Positions 1-14,279 of a DNA stretch of 64,000 bases are shown here, in pieces; within the stretch, counting starts at the first letter, position 1; every line of letters begins with the position of its first letter. The stretch covers positions 19,321 to 83,320 of the forward strand of contig CAUYLG010071367.1 in the NCBI GenBank assembly GCA_963573385.1, written 5' to 3'. Made by a program: the position numbers and the translations under genes. The notes under the pieces are model-generated. The model saw only the letters and a program-made list of their open reading frames with translations. It had not been told where the DNA came from and did no database searches. The stretch comes from Cacajao melanocephalus. Taxonomy: Eukaryota > Chordata > Mammalia > Primates > Pitheciidae.

Positions 1-81
1 CTGATGATGCTCAGTGATGTCAATTACCTTTACATATACCTGCTACTGATTTTGTTAATTCATGGAATATATTAGTGAATT

Positions 82-425
82 TGTATTAGTCCATTTTTAC
101 ACTCCTGATAAAGACATACCTGAGACTGGGAAAAAAAAGAGGTTTAATGAACTTTCAGTTCCACATGGGTGAGAAAGCCTCACAATCATGGTGGAAGGCA
201 AGGAGTAGCAAGTCACATTTACATGGATGGTGGCAGGCAAAGAGAAAGCTTGTGCAAGGAAACTCCTGTTTTAAAACCATCAGATCTTGTGAGACTTATT
301 CACTATCACAAGAACAGCACAGGAAAGGCCCTGCGCCGTGATTCAATTATCTCCCACAGGGTCTCTCCCACAACACATGGGAATTCAAGATGAGATTTGG
401 ATGGGAACACAGCCAAGCCATATCA
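82..425 (-). repeat. 3' LTR of the THE1 provirus
   Basis: This 344-bp LTR runs from tgtattag to the segment ending ccatatca and is close to the usual THE1 LTR length. On the minus strand it contains the typical features: a start resembling TGATATGG, a central part ending near a TATAAA-like stretch, and a polyadenylation-side end. It is the more complete of the two LTRs. Confidence 0.9.
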
Positions 426-2000
426 TTCCAATCCTGACCCTTTCCATATCTCATGTCCTCACATTTCAAAATCAATCATTTCTCCCAACAGTCCCCCAAA
501 GTCTTAACTCATTAACAGCATTAACTCAAAAGTTCCAAGTCCCAAGTCTCACGTGAGACAAGGCAAGTCCCTTCCACCTATGAGCCTGTAAAATCAAAAG
601 TTAGTTACTTCCTAGATACAATTAGGCTACAGGCTTTGAGTAAATACAGCCATTCCATATGGGAGAAGTTGACCAAAACAGAGGGGCTACAGGCCCCATG
701 CAAGTCCTAAGTCCAGCGAGGCAGTCAAATCTTAAAAGTCCAAAATGATCTCCTTTGACTCCATATCTCACATCCAGGTCATGCTGATGCAAAGAGGTGG
801 GTTCCAATGGTCTTGGGCAGCTCCACCCCGGTGGCTTTGCATGGCACAGCCTCCCTCCAAGCTGCTTTCATGGGCTGGTGTTGAGTGCCGGTGGCTTTTC
901 CAGGTGTATGATGCAGGCTGTCAGTGGAGCCATCATTCTGGGGTCTGGAGGATTGTGGTCTTCTTCTCACAGCTCCATTAAGTGGTACCCCAGTAGGGAT
1001 TCTCTGTGAGGGCTCTGACATTTCCCTTCCACATTGCCCTAGCAGAGGTTCTCCATGAGGACTGCACCCCTGCAGCAAACTTCTCCTGGGCATCTAGGCA
1101 TTTCCGTACATCTTCTGAAATCTCGACAGAGGTTCCCAAATCTCAATTCTTGACTTCTGTGCCCTCGCAGGCTCAACACCAATGGAAGCTGTCAAGACTT
1201 GAAGCTTGGACCCTCTGAAGCCATGGCCTGAGGTCTACATTGGCCTCTTTTAGTCACAGCTAGAGAGACTGAGATGCAAGGCCACAAGTCCGTAGGCTGC
1301 ACAAAGGAGAAGGACCCGGGCCTGGTCCATAAAACCATTTTTTCCTCCTAAACCTCCAAGCCTGTGATGGAAGGGGCTGCCACAAAGGTCTCTGAGATGC
1401 CCTAGAGACATCTAGGTGAATGTTAATCACCATTTTCTCTGTGATTAGCATTCAGCTCCTCGTTACTTATGCAAATTTCTGCAGCTGGCTCTAATTTCTC
1501 CTCGAAAAATGGGATTTTCTTTTCTATCCCATTGTCAGGCTGCAAATTTTCCAAACTGTTATGCTGTTTTCCTTTTAAAACTGAATGCCTTTAACAGCAC
1601 CCAAGTCACTTCTTGAATTCTTTGCTGCTTAGAAATTTCTCCTGCAAGATACACTAAATCATCTCTCTCAAGTTCAAATTTCCACATATCTCTAGGGAAG
1701 AGGAAAAATGCCTCCAGTCTCTTTGCTAAAACGTAAAACAAGAGTTACCTTTGCTCCAGTTCCCAACAAGTTCCTCATCTCCATCTGAGACCACCTCAGC
1801 CTGGATTTCATTGTCCATATCATTATCAGCATTTTGGTCAAAACCATTCAACAAGTCTCTAGGGAGTTCTAAACTTTCCCACATTTTTCTGTCTTCTTCT
1901 GAGCCCTCCAAACTCTTCCAACTTCTGTTGTTACCCAGTTCCAAAGTTGCTTCCACATTTTTGGGTATCTTTTCAGCAATTTCCCACTCCCGATACCAAT
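426..2000 (-). mobile_element. THE1 internal region, decayed
   Basis: The sequence between the LTRs matches the THE1 internal region read on the minus strand. It begins next to the 5' LTR near 2000 with a primer-binding-site-like stretch and ends at the 3' LTR at 425. Minus-strand open frames at about 1726-1956, 1559-1741, 1260-1451, 779-1093 and 622-807 are pieces of one former gag-like frame, now split by stops and frameshifts. No intact protein remains and no reverse transcriptase is visible, which is normal for MaLR internal regions. Confidence 0.85.
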
Positions 2001-2233
2001 TGACTCTATTAGTTCATTTTCACACAGCTGATAAAGACATACCCAAAACTGGGAAGAAAAAGAGGCTTAATGGAATTACAGTTTCACATGGCTGGCAAGG
2101 CCTCACAATCATGACAGAAGTCAAGGAGAAGCAAGTCATATCTTACATGGATGGCAGCAGACAAAGAGAAAGCTTGCACAGGGAAACTCCTATTTTCATG
2201 AGATCTGAGTGGGGACACAGCAAAACCATATCA
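2001..2233 (-). repeat. 5' LTR of the THE1 provirus, internally deleted
   Basis: This copy is only about 233 bp against 344 bp for the partner LTR. It aligns with the partner at both ends, but roughly 110 bp are missing just after cctattttcatgagatctg near 2200. The missing part includes the stretch that in the partner runs through the Met-like atg at 338. The inner end near 2001-2010 is also altered. Confidence 0.85.
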
Positions 2234-2238
2234 GAGTT

Positions 2239-3267
2239 GAAATCATTACAAAGTTATAGGAGTGCCAGATCATCATTTTTGTGCATGTGTGTTTGTGTAT
2301 CCCAGTATGTCAATGCTAGGAAATAAATTGGGCATAAGAAAAAGCTATGAGCCACATCATTACCTTTCACCCTTGGCATCTAAAAGAAATATGGCTATCA
2401 AAGGTCAAGCTTTGTGTTTGATAGTGCATGGCAGAAGGAAATATCATTATTATTACCTAGCCTTGTGTGTCAGCAAAACACATATCACTATGGAAACTGC
2501 TTTACATTAATGTCCTACTTTCAGTTTACTCAAGGGCTATGGGGGAGGATATTATCATGTCCACCTTCTTGTGAGAAAATGACCTAAGGGTCAGAGACAA
2601 GCAGAATATTTTCCAAGGTCACAACAAATTCAAAACCAGAATTAAAGGCTCCTAATTTTCTGACCACGAACTCCATCTTATCTGGAGGATAAGGAGGGTA
2701 AACTAGAGTCTTCCTTTCTCAATTCCTCATGTCCTTAGACTTCTTTTGCCAGAAGAGGGGATCATTATGGGGAAACTGGAGTGATTTTAGGGGTTAAATA
2801 GTGGGAAGAGGTATAAAATGCAAAAAAGCCCTTTTTGCAGTGTGATTTTGATCCCTTGACATCCCATGAAGCCATTTTTCCTGCCTGACAGCAATTATTC
2901 CTTCCATGTAATTTTCAGCAGCAAGTGAAGTTTTGGAAGAGTCCTAAGTTGGCCTTACATAGATCAGAACTCATACTCAACAAAATAGACACATTGCATA
3001 TTTTGGGTGCACCAGCTTCATTCTCCTAGATCAAATTTCTTCATCTCTTAACCACCCTCCTTTGTTTTTTGTCCCCAGTGCTGCAGTCTTCCTTTTATCA
3101 AAATCAGTTCTTAGGATCATTCAGTTCTTAGGATCAACTTGTTTGCACTGCAATTTACATGTCTTTTAGGTTTTCATTGCATAATGATTCATTGGTCGTA
3201 TTCTTTGTGCCATGTATTTTACCAGGTATTTAGGACATGGGAACAAAGGAAACTTGTCTTCATTCAG
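2239..3267. other. Intronic sequence without recognised elements
   Basis: Between the THE1 provirus and the L1 cluster I recognise no repeat with confidence and no coding signal. Short open frames here have no recognisable protein content. Confidence 0.5.
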
Positions 3268-3563
3268 CACTTTTTAATAGATTTTATTTTTCAGAGCAGC
3301 TGTAGGTTCATAGCAAAAAAAAAAAAAAAAAACAGAAAATGTAGAAAGTTTCATGTGTGTCCTGCCCCCATACATGCATAGACTCACCTGTTTATTAACA
3401 TCTTCTACCAGAGAAGTACATTTGCTAGAAATTATGATGCTACATTGATACATCACTATCATCCAGGGTCCATAACTTACATTAGAGTTCACTTTTAGTG
3501 TTGTACATTCTAAGGGTTTGGACAAATGTATAATGACATGTATCCACAATTATAGTATCTCTG

Positions 3564-3611
3564 AAAATTATCTCTGAACTTAGAGATTCTGTATGCCCTA
3601 AAAATTATCTC

Positions 3612-3628
<17 letters not shown>
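3564..3628 (+). repeat. 28-bp direct duplication at L1/L1 junction
   Basis: The 28-bp segments at 3564-3591 and 3601-3628 differ at one base (aacttagag against aacttggag), with a 37-bp period. The first copy lies in the old antisense L1. The second straddles the junction with the younger L1. Confidence 0.85.
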
Positions 3629-5432
<1,804 letters not shown>

Positions 5433-7405
5433 TAAAAATTGTCTCGCTTTACCAATTCATCTCTTCCTTCCACTATATCCCATTAACTACCAATTTTGTC
5501 AGTGTCTCCATAGTTTTGCTTTTTCCAGAGTATCAGATAGTTGGAATAATACAGTGTGAAGCATTTTCAGATTGTCTTCTTTGGCTTGTATGCATTTAAG
5601 TTTCTTCCATGTTCTGCTGTGGCTTGATAGCTCATTTATTTTGGTGATAAATAATATTCCATTGTCTAGATGTACCACAGTGTATTTATCCATTCACCTA
5701 CTGAATCGTTTCTTTCAACTTTTGGCAATTATTAATAAAGCTGCTGGAACTATTCACATGCAGGTGGAGGTTTTTGTGTTGACATGTTTTCAGCTTCTTT
5801 AGAGAAATACCAAGGAGCACAATTGCTAGATCACATAGTAAGAGTATGTTTAGTTTTGTAAGAAACTACCAAACTATTTTCCAAAGTGTCTATACCATTT
5901 TGCATTCTCACCAGCAGTGAATGAGTCTAGGTACACATCCTTGCCAGCATTTGTTTTTGTCAGTGTTCTGGATTTTGGCCATTTCACTAGGCATATAGTA
6001 GCATCTCATTATTGTTGTAATTTGCATTTCCTGATGATATATGATGTGGGGCATCTTTTCATGTGCTTATTTGTCATCTGTTTATATTCTTTGGCAAGGT
6101 GTCTAAGGTTCTGTGGCCCATTTTTAGTTGGGTTGTTTGTGAGTTTTAGGAGATTTTGTTTGCTTGTTGAGCTTTATGAGTTCTTTGTATATTTTTAATA
6201 ATAGTTCTTTATCTGAAATGCCATTTGTAATTATCTTCTCTCAATATGTGGCTTGTCATTTCATGCTCTTGACATTGTCTTTCACATGTTTTTATTTTAG
6301 TAAAATTTTTAAAAGTCCAGCTTATCAATTCTTTCTTTCAAGGATGATGGCTTTGCTGTTGTATTAAAAAGTCATCTCAAAATCCAAGGTCATCTAGATT
6401 TTCTCCTACAGCATCTCCAAGAAGTTTATAGTTTTGTGTTTTGCATTTAGGTTTGTGATCAATTTTGAGTTGATTTTTGTTCAGAGTATAACGTTTGTGT
6501 CTACTTATTTTTATTTCTTGCTTGTGGATGCCCAGTTGTTCTGGCACCATATTTGCCTCCTCTTTCATGAATACCATACTGTCTAGAGTACTATAGCTTT
6601 ATAGAAAATTTTGAAGTTAGGTAGTGTTATCCTCCAAATGTGGTTTTCCCTTCAATATGTTGGCTATTTGAGGTCTTTTGCCTCTCCATATAAACTCTAG
6701 AATCAGTTCACAAAATAACTTGCTGGGGTTTTGATTGGGATCGCACTAAATCTACAGATTAAATTGGAAAGAGCTAACATCTTGTCAGTATTGAATATTC
6801 CTAGCTCTCCATTTACATGGACTATCTCTCCATTTATTGAGTTCTTTGATTTCTTGCATCAGATTTTTGCAGTTTTTTTCATAGAGATCTTGTACATGTT
6901 TTGTTAGCTTTATAACTTAGTATTTTATTTTGGGGAGTGCTAATGTAAATGGCGTTGTGTTTGTAATTTCAGTTTTCACTTTTTCATTGTTAACATATAG
7001 GAAATTAATTGGCTTTTGTGTACTAACCTTTTATTCTACAACCTTGCTATAATTGCTTATTAGTTCCAGGAGTTTTTTGTCAATTATCTTGGATTTTATA
7101 CAAAGGGTATTAGGTTGTCTGTCAACAAAGATAGTTTTATTTCTTCCTTTCTAATCTGTATACTTTTAAATTTCCTTTTCTTGTCTGACTGCATTAGCTA
7201 GAACTTGCAGCATGATATGGAAAGACAGTGGTGGATCTTAGTGGGAAAGCTTCAACTATTTTTTTGTTTTTTGGAGTTTTATTTTTTTACCATTAGACAT
7301 GATAGTAGCTGTAGAGAGTTTGTAGATATTCTTTAATAAGTTAAGGGATTCCCCTATTCCTAATTTACCCCAAGTTTTTATTTTCAATGGGTGTTGGTAG
7401 GTATT

Positions 7406-8845
7406 TTTTAGATATCAGACACTAACTCACAAAGTAAAACACTCAAGAATCTCAGAGTCAAATGGGAAAAGCAAGTATGCAAATAGATTATTATTGTACA
7501 AGATTATAACTTTAGTATTCTGGCTTATGATTGCCAGTTTACTCTTCTAAGAAGTGTCTATGTTCTGAACTTCTTGGGAGAAGAAACCGTCTGCTTTATA
7601 TTAATAATCCTACCCACAGTAGAGCCCTCTAGGAGTGTAGTAGACCTTCAACAGACACTTATTAAGTGGATAAAAAGATAGAATATGATAATATATGAAT
7701 TTGGTGCAATAGAATCCTAGAGGAGATAGTGTTAGGGAGAGCTGAGGAGAGCAACTGTTGTTCAACTATACATGAAGAACGAGGGAAAGCTTCCTAGATA
7801 TGTAAAAGAGAAGAAGCCAACTGCGGGCAGAAGGGATTATACATGGGAAGACCAAGGTGAGGGAAAGAGTCCATTGTTTAACAAAAAGCTAGATATTCAG
7901 AGAAAATCAAGAGTTCTGATTCGATTGGAATTTAGAGTATTTTTGAGGGTGTGTCAGGAGATGAGGCTATACCTATTTGTTTAAAGGAAAAATTTTTGAT
8001 GATTCTTCTAAAAATCACTTCCCATTCTTATCAGTGTCCAAAGTTGGCTTTCAGATTTTGCTGTGGCTAAAGGAAGTTATTAATGAATAACTTTAAGAAT
8101 GCCATGTCGGAGAAGAGTTTGAGCTAACCTCTGCTCTAAAGGCAGGAGTCTGGGTAGAAAGGAAAAGTAGGTCAGTAAGATCAATGAAATTTCTCAGTTG
8201 GAAAAGCAAGGATAGGAAGCAATGTTCTTCCTCTTTTTTCCTGATAAAGAAAAGAAGGAATTAGAAAATTCATCAGGGCTGAACTAATTTTTATGTAAAG
8301 CCTTCCCTGAAATTAGCAAAAACAAACAAACAAAAAACAGAACTTCTTGCTTGTAAAAGCAACAGAAACATTTATACAGGACAACACCTGTGATACTCTC
8401 AGAGAACAGTTGAATGTTTCTTTTAAAGAAAAAAAATTTTAACAGTTCAGTTACCACTAAAGGTTAGTAAAATGTTTATATTTCCTTTCATATTATCTTT
8501 GAAAATGAATTTCAGTAGTAGTAATTAATGATGTGTTCATGGTCGTACTTTGTCTTTATTTTTTCCACAGTAATTCTTGCATAGATATCTTAACTACATG
8601 AAAATTTATGAAATTCTATTAATGAGGTTTATGGAAAGCTTTGCCATTTGAATACAAGGCTTTCTGCCCAGGCTTCTGGTAACAGCTGCAAAAATTGCAC
8701 TGATATGATTATGCTTTATTTCAAATCCATTTTCTGAAGTGATAGATCATAGGGATTGAATCAGCCTCAATGACTCCTTTTGCCTCCCTAAGCAGGTGAT
8801 GTTCATGTCAGTCTGTGCATTGGCTCAGGTAACCCCTGCCAAAAA
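7406..8845. other. Intronic sequence with an L2-like tail
   Basis: This is mostly unrecognised intronic sequence. About 7560-7680 resembles the 3' end of an L2 LINE in sense orientation, with a decayed 'cagtagagccctc ... ttattaagtgg' tail. The 70-codon frame at 7772-7984 has no recognisable domain, splice context or codon signal and is treated as chance. Confidence 0.4.
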
Positions 8846-9608
8846 GTATTAGCTTCCTAGGTCTTAGGTAGCAAACTACTCAAACAGTGTTTAAAACAAC
8901 AGAAATTTATTGTATCTCAGTTCTGGAGGCTAGAGTCCAAGATCAAAGTCCAAGCAGGACCTGGTCCCTCTGAAACCTGTAGGGGACTCTTTCCTTGCCT
9001 CTTCCTAGATTCTGGAGCTTAGCTAGCAACCTTGAGTGTTCCTTGGTTTGCAACTGCATCACTCCAACAATGGCCTCTATCTTCTTAGGGCGTTCTCCTG
9101 GTGTATCTCTATCTTCACGTGGCTGTCTTTTTTTTTTTTTTTTTTTGAGACGGAGTTTCGCTGTTGTTGCTCAGGCTGGAGTGCAATGATGACAGCTCAC
9201 TGCAACCTCTGTCTCCCTAGTTCAAGTGATTCCCCTGCCTCAGCCTCCTGAATAGCTGGGAGTACATGTGCCTGCCACCATGCCTGGCTAATATTTTTGT
9301 ATTTTTAGTAGAGAAGGGATTTCATCATGTTGGCCAGCCTAGTCTCAAACTCCTGACCTCAGGTGATCTACCCACCTCAGCCTTCCAAAGTGCTGGGTTT
9401 ACAGGCATAAGTCACCCCACCCAGCCCTGGCTGTCTTCTTATAAGGAGACCAGTCAGATTGGATAAAGGACTCATTCTACTCCAGTGTGCCCTCTTCTTA
9501 ACGTCCAACATCTGCAACAATCCTTTCCCAACATGTCACATTCTCGAATATTGGGAGTTAGGGCTTCAAAATTTTTTTAGGGTGGGAGACACAATTCAAC
9601 ACATAATG
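8846..9608 (-). mobile_element. MLT1-type LTR (MaLR), antisense, split by Alu
   Basis: Read on the plus strand it begins near gtattagcttcctagg and includes aaaacaacagaaatttattg and the 'cagttctggaggctagagtccaagatcaaa' block. It ends near gagacacaattcaacacata, the reverse complement of an MLT1A-like LTR. An Alu (9128-9426) interrupts it. Confidence 0.8.
9128..9426 (-). mobile_element. Alu, full length, antisense
   Basis: A T run starts at 9128, followed by the reverse complement of a complete Alu dimer ending at cacccagccc. The flanking tggctgtctt on both sides is the target-site duplication, placing the insertion inside the MLT1 LTR. Confidence 0.95.
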
Positions 9609-10459
9609 CAAAGTGTAAACTTTTTAGGAACAGAGAGGTCTTGTATAGCTTTGTATGTGCAAGGCTTAGCTGGGATCTAGCCCAGTAGCTGCTCGCTAAA
9701 TCTTTGTTAAATGAGTGAAGAAAGTATATGGAAATATTCTGCTCTGTCCTTCTGAGTATTAAGAATTGAATCTCTATTTGCCCTAAGAACATCTTCCCGA
9801 TCTAGCCTCTGCCTTCATATCTCCATTGTACCCCTACTAGAATGGTACATTTTGTCCAGTGAAAATATTTGCTTTTCTTCAAACACCACATGTTCCCTCA
9901 CTTCCTTCATTTATACTTTCCTTATTCATTAGATATCATCTCACTCCCCACCTCTCTATATCAAATCAGTGCTATTCTACCTATTATAAAACTTACCACA
10001 AATGTTACTGATGAATGAATGTTATTATAATTAGTTATTTTTACTTACCTTCCAATCCCCCTAGGATGAGAGCCCATGAAGTCAGGAACTAAGTTGTATT
10101 TATAGTTATATTTCCAGCGCCAAGCACAGCACCAGAAGTGGATTTACCTTGAAACCCTAGGCCCTTCAATTACATGGACCTTTTCAAGCTCTTGCACCTT
10201 GTGCCAGACACTTTGCTGGGTACTGGAGACACAAAAGCAGGGGAAAAGGGAATTTACATACAGTAAGCACATTTTAGATGTCAGGCACTAGCATTCTGGG
10301 TAAATAAGAAATTCATGTTATTGATATAGTATTTTATGCTTTTTTTAAAAAAAGAAAAGGAACTCTAGATTATAAAACCTCCAGACTTCATAAAACCTGC
10401 ATCTGCCCTTGCAAAGCACCTGCTATGCTGAGAGAAGTAATTAGCAAAGCAAGTAATTC

Positions 10460-10740
10460 TGGCCATGTTTTCCTGTCTAATTTAAGTGTTATCTCCTTCA
10501 GCAAACCTTCCATAGACCCCCATCCAGAAATTATTTCTGTCTATCCCAAGCCCTCATAACACTTCTTATGTATCTCTTTTACTGCTTATGTTTTGTATCA
10601 GTTATCTATCTATTTATCTATATTTATGTCTTATTTCTTCTACTAGGTTAGAAATTCTATGAGGACAAAGTCGGTCATAATAATCTTCATCTATGACATA
10701 ATACTCAGCAAACGGTATATGCCTAATAAATATTTAAATG
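10460..10740 (+). repeat. L2-like LINE fragment
   Basis: The segment has the layout of an L2 3' end: pyrimidine-rich 'caaaccttccatagaccccc', then 'ctaggttagaaattctatgaggacaaag', then a tail ending cctaataaatatttaaatg. Confidence 0.6.
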
Positions 10741-10775
10741 ACCATTAAAAGCTTCCAACATCTTATTTATATAGT

Positions 10776-10925
10776 TCAGGCATTTGCTTTCATTATCCCA
10801 TTTAGTCCTCATAAAAATCACAAGTACCACTATTATTCCCATTTTGGGATGTGAAAACTGACATTCAACAAGATGAAGTAAATTGACCAAAGTCTTGTAG
10901 CAAATAAATGGCAAATCTCAGTTTT
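10776..10925 (-). repeat. MIR SINE fragment, antisense
   Basis: The sequence follows the reverse MIR pattern: 'cattatcccatttagtcctcataa', then 'ttcccattttgggatgtgaaaactga', then 'aaattgaccaaagtcttgtagc'. Confidence 0.65.
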
Positions 10926-12110
10926 AATCAGATGTGTGTATGAAACCAAAGCCAGATACTTAACTACTACAGAGGAATAAATCATTCCTCAGAAAATTGA
11001 ATAGATATATTTCTTGTGCATAATGAATTCCCAGTTGATGGAGGAATAATACATATATCTATTTTTAAGTGATAGTGCTTTAATGCCCCCAAATAAAATG
11101 CTCTGGAAACACCACCTGGGAGTTCATTAAATGTGCCTGTGGAATTGTTGAAGGATAAACTGGTTCATCTGGGGATGGACATTCCAAACAGAGGAAGAAC
11201 ACACAAATGGCACAGGAGAGTCTGGCTGTGAGGGCCACATTTATGCATAACTGATGGGTATAGTGCCAGAAGGAATATATTGGGAGTTGAAATCGAAAAA
11301 GTCCATGGATCCTAAGTTAATAGTTACTTCGTATTGTTAGGAGAGGCCTAGTTAGGAATCCATGGCATAGATGCCGTGGGCCCGAACTAAGGCACCAATA
11401 CTAAGGTGATGTGAGAGGCATTTCTGAGTTAAAGCTGACGGCATTTGTTGGAAGTACCAGATGAGCAATAGAGAAAAAAATGCAGAAGTTTCCGATTTGC
11501 AAGACTGGGCAGACACCATTAACCCAGATAAGGAACAAAAGGGAGAAAGAAAGATTCTGGGGGAAAAAAAATGATTTCATTCTGCAGCAGTTGAATAGAA
11601 ATTTGGAGTAGAGAAGACAGATCTGGGCTGGAGATATGAATTAGTGGATTACCAATATAGCAAAGGACAAGACCACACATTTATTAATTTATTCAAAAAA
11701 AAATCAAGACCCTAATCAGTACCAGGAACTAGACTAGATGCTAGAGGCCCAAGGGGGTTGTAGTCCTCATAGAGATTGCATTCTAGTGGGAGATGGGCAA
11801 CAAGCAAACAAACACGATTAATTTACTGTAAGATAAGTATCCTTACAAAAGGCGTGATTTTAAAAAAATGATGGAGTGGGGGACTAGTTTAGATGGAGTG
11901 GTCACAAAGCACAATTTAAACTAAGACCTAGAGAAACAAAGGAGCCCTCCAAGGAAGAGCTAGAGGAAAAGAGAAAGAGGAGAATTAAGTTTTTCAGACA
12001 CACCAGCCACCCTTCAAGTGCTTAATAACACATATGGCTAGTAGCTACCATATTGGGCAACAGATACATGGAACATTTTCCAAAATTTCAATTATGGAAA
12101 TAGAGAGAGG

Positions 12111-13600
12111 AACGTTTATAATGTTAAAAGTTGAAGGGAGGCCAAGTTGGAGAGGACCTAACTAACAATAGAGCCATTTCTTGTCCTCTCCACTTTCTTG
12201 AAGGTGAGTATTCAATATTTACTGAATCATCAAGTGGAATTGTGGTTTTAGAAATGGGAATGCCCCACTTCTGATGGTCATTAAGCAAGCATTGTAATGC
12301 CAGAGCTGGAAGGGATCGTGGTGATTTCTGGTTTGCCTTTGTCACCCCTCCCTTACTTATGCAATATAGAAATCTGTTCAGAGAGGCTGTTTTCAAGGAT
12401 ACTCAGGGGTTAATATTGAAGTCAGGATTAGAAAACAGGCCTCAGTCTAAGGTTTTTTTCTACAAAAAGATGGATGTATCCAAAACAGAGTTAAGAGAAA
12501 AACCTGAAAAACTTGAACCCAAATATTTCACTTTAATTTAAGCCATTTTCCCCATATCACACTAATTGTAGAGGGTTTGAACATTTAGTAATTAATTGGA
12601 GTTTCATAATACCATAATGCTCCAACTCAAAAGATATTTTTTAAAATCTTTCATAAAATGTACTTTGTCTTTAGGAAGAATATGCAGTTTTTTCTCTAAT
12701 CCTATTTTTAAATATTAGTTTTACTAATGCCCCAGCTTCATAATGGTTTCAGACATTATTTCATCAGTCATGAGAGCGTGAGAACAGATGACACAACTGT
12801 GAAAAATACCTTTGTACAATGGAGTTTACTTTTTTACTTTTATTTAGCTTAATACTAGTGCTAAAATTATTCCTGTTATACTTATCAAAAAATATTCCTT
12901 TGATAATTAACTTCTCTTTAAAAATTCAAAATGCAACAGGGAGCAAAAGCAAATTCTTGCCATTATGGATAGTATATATAACTTAAAACATAAGTTGTCA
13001 TCCAAAACATTATGAAATAAAAGAAAAAAAAGGAATAATCCTATGGTGTTCTTTTTTTTGCTTTGGAAATAAAATGATTAGAAGGTATTATCATGAAAAG
13101 TGAAAATGTATGTGAGAGCAACATAAAATTGCTTCTTTATTTTCTTGAGAAATTTAGACAAAAACAAATTGAGGTGAAACATGGTTATTAGATTATCATG
13201 TCTGATATGTGAATAAGAAAGTACTCCAAATATTTTTAAATGAAACTAGTTGGTCTATAGTTGATATGTTGTGGGTAGAAAATTTTTTAGTCTGTCTGTT
13301 GGATTTCACTTACCAAGGATGTTATATGTAATCTTAGATACGTAACTAATTCTAAGATTTACTCCAGAGAAGATAAGGGAAAAAAAGTTTTACAAAGAAC
13401 TCAGACAGATCTTAGCAGTTAAATCCTAGGTTTTACATTACAGCCTCAGTCAAAGCCCCTCACTTTACCACAGAAGTATCTTTAGAGACCTTTAGAATTA
13501 TTAATTAAGCTCATTGCAGGCAAACTTGGGACGTTGTAGAAACAGAACAATGCAACATAAACACTTAAGACTTACAAATAGATGTTATTGCATTCACAAA
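12111..13600. other. AT-rich intronic sequence, nothing recognised
   Basis: I see no repeat with confidence, no exon-like segment and no RNA gene in this stretch. Confidence 0.45.
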
Positions 13601-13619
13601 GTGTCTCCTGGGTGCCCAA

Positions 13620-13960
13620 ACATTCAGTGCCTTCACATTATCCAAGCATAAAGTCTGAATTCTTTAGGTTGGCATCCATGTTCCTTCCCAGTCTGCCTCA
13701 GCCTTCCAGTTTTCCTTGAGGCCAATCCTGCACATTATTCAAACTGGGATACTCCCCCTTCTCCAAATACATCTTGTATATCTCCCCTCTGGTCCTAGGC
13801 TCATGCTGTGTACTGAAATACCCTCTACTTTCCTTTCCACTTTGCTAATTTCTACCCATCTATCAAGGTCTAGTTCAGATTGTACATTCTATATGACTTC
13901 ATATTTTTTCTTTAACACAGATATCTTTCATCCACAATACTCATTTGGTATTTAACACGT
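13620..13960 (+). repeat. L2-like LINE fragment
   Basis: The stretch has the pyrimidine-rich L2 pattern, with blocks such as ccttcccagtctgcctcagc and catctatcaaggtctagttc. Alignment by eye is weak. Confidence 0.45.
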
Positions 13961-14039
13961 GGCCTTACAATGTTGATTTATTACTTTATATATGACTATT
14001 TACCTTTCAAAGGTCATAACTTCCTAGAGGGTAAGGAAA

Positions 14040-14270
14040 TGAGTTAGCATGTACTGAGCACTTGCTGTGTGATTCTAGTATTTTTATGTTATTTCTGTCC
14101 GTCTTTACAATGTCAGAAAATAGATATTATTGTTCACAGTTTGCAGTCAAAAAAGCAAGACATCAATAAACTACACCAAGGTTACTCAAATATTTATAGA
14201 TAGGATTATGATTCAAGCCTAGATCTATCTAGCTCCAATGCCCGTAGTCTTTCCTAGTATCACAGTACCC
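14040..14270 (-). repeat. MIR SINE, antisense, degraded
   Basis: The reverse MIR pattern is recognisable: 'gtactgagcacttgctgtgtg', then 'gtctttacaatgtcagaaaatagatatt', then 'ctacaccaaggttac' and 'attcaagcctagatctatctagctcc'. Confidence 0.65.
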
Positions 14271-14279
14271 CATACCATC

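Larger units (their letters stand above)
82..2233 (-). mobile_element. THE1-type MaLR (ERVL-MaLR) provirus, antisense
   Basis: An old LTR retrotransposon is present with both LTRs and the region between them, read on the minus strand. On the plus strand the outer ends are tgtattag at 82 and ccatatca ending at 2233, the inverted complements of THE1 LTR termini. The flanking 5-bp segments gaatt (77-81) and gagtt (2234-2238) differ at one base and look like a decayed target-site duplication. It lies antisense to DLG2. It carries only broken open frames, consistent with MaLR elements being non-autonomous and inactive. Confidence 0.9.
9609..12110. other. Intronic sequence with old repeats only
   Basis: Apart from the L2 and MIR pieces listed, about 11690-11960 resembles a diffuse mammalian LINE-like repeat (accaggaactagactagatg, then gagattgcattctagtggga). 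About 11995-12110 (tcaagtgcttaataacacatatggctagtagctacca) resembles an old hAT-type DNA transposon fragment. Both assignments are tentative. No coding signal is seen. Confidence 0.4.

Noticed and set aside
1751..2326. A 191-codon plus-strand open frame
   Set aside because: It runs antisense through the THE1 internal region and 5' LTR and has no recognisable protein content. It is the longest frame in the window only by chance.
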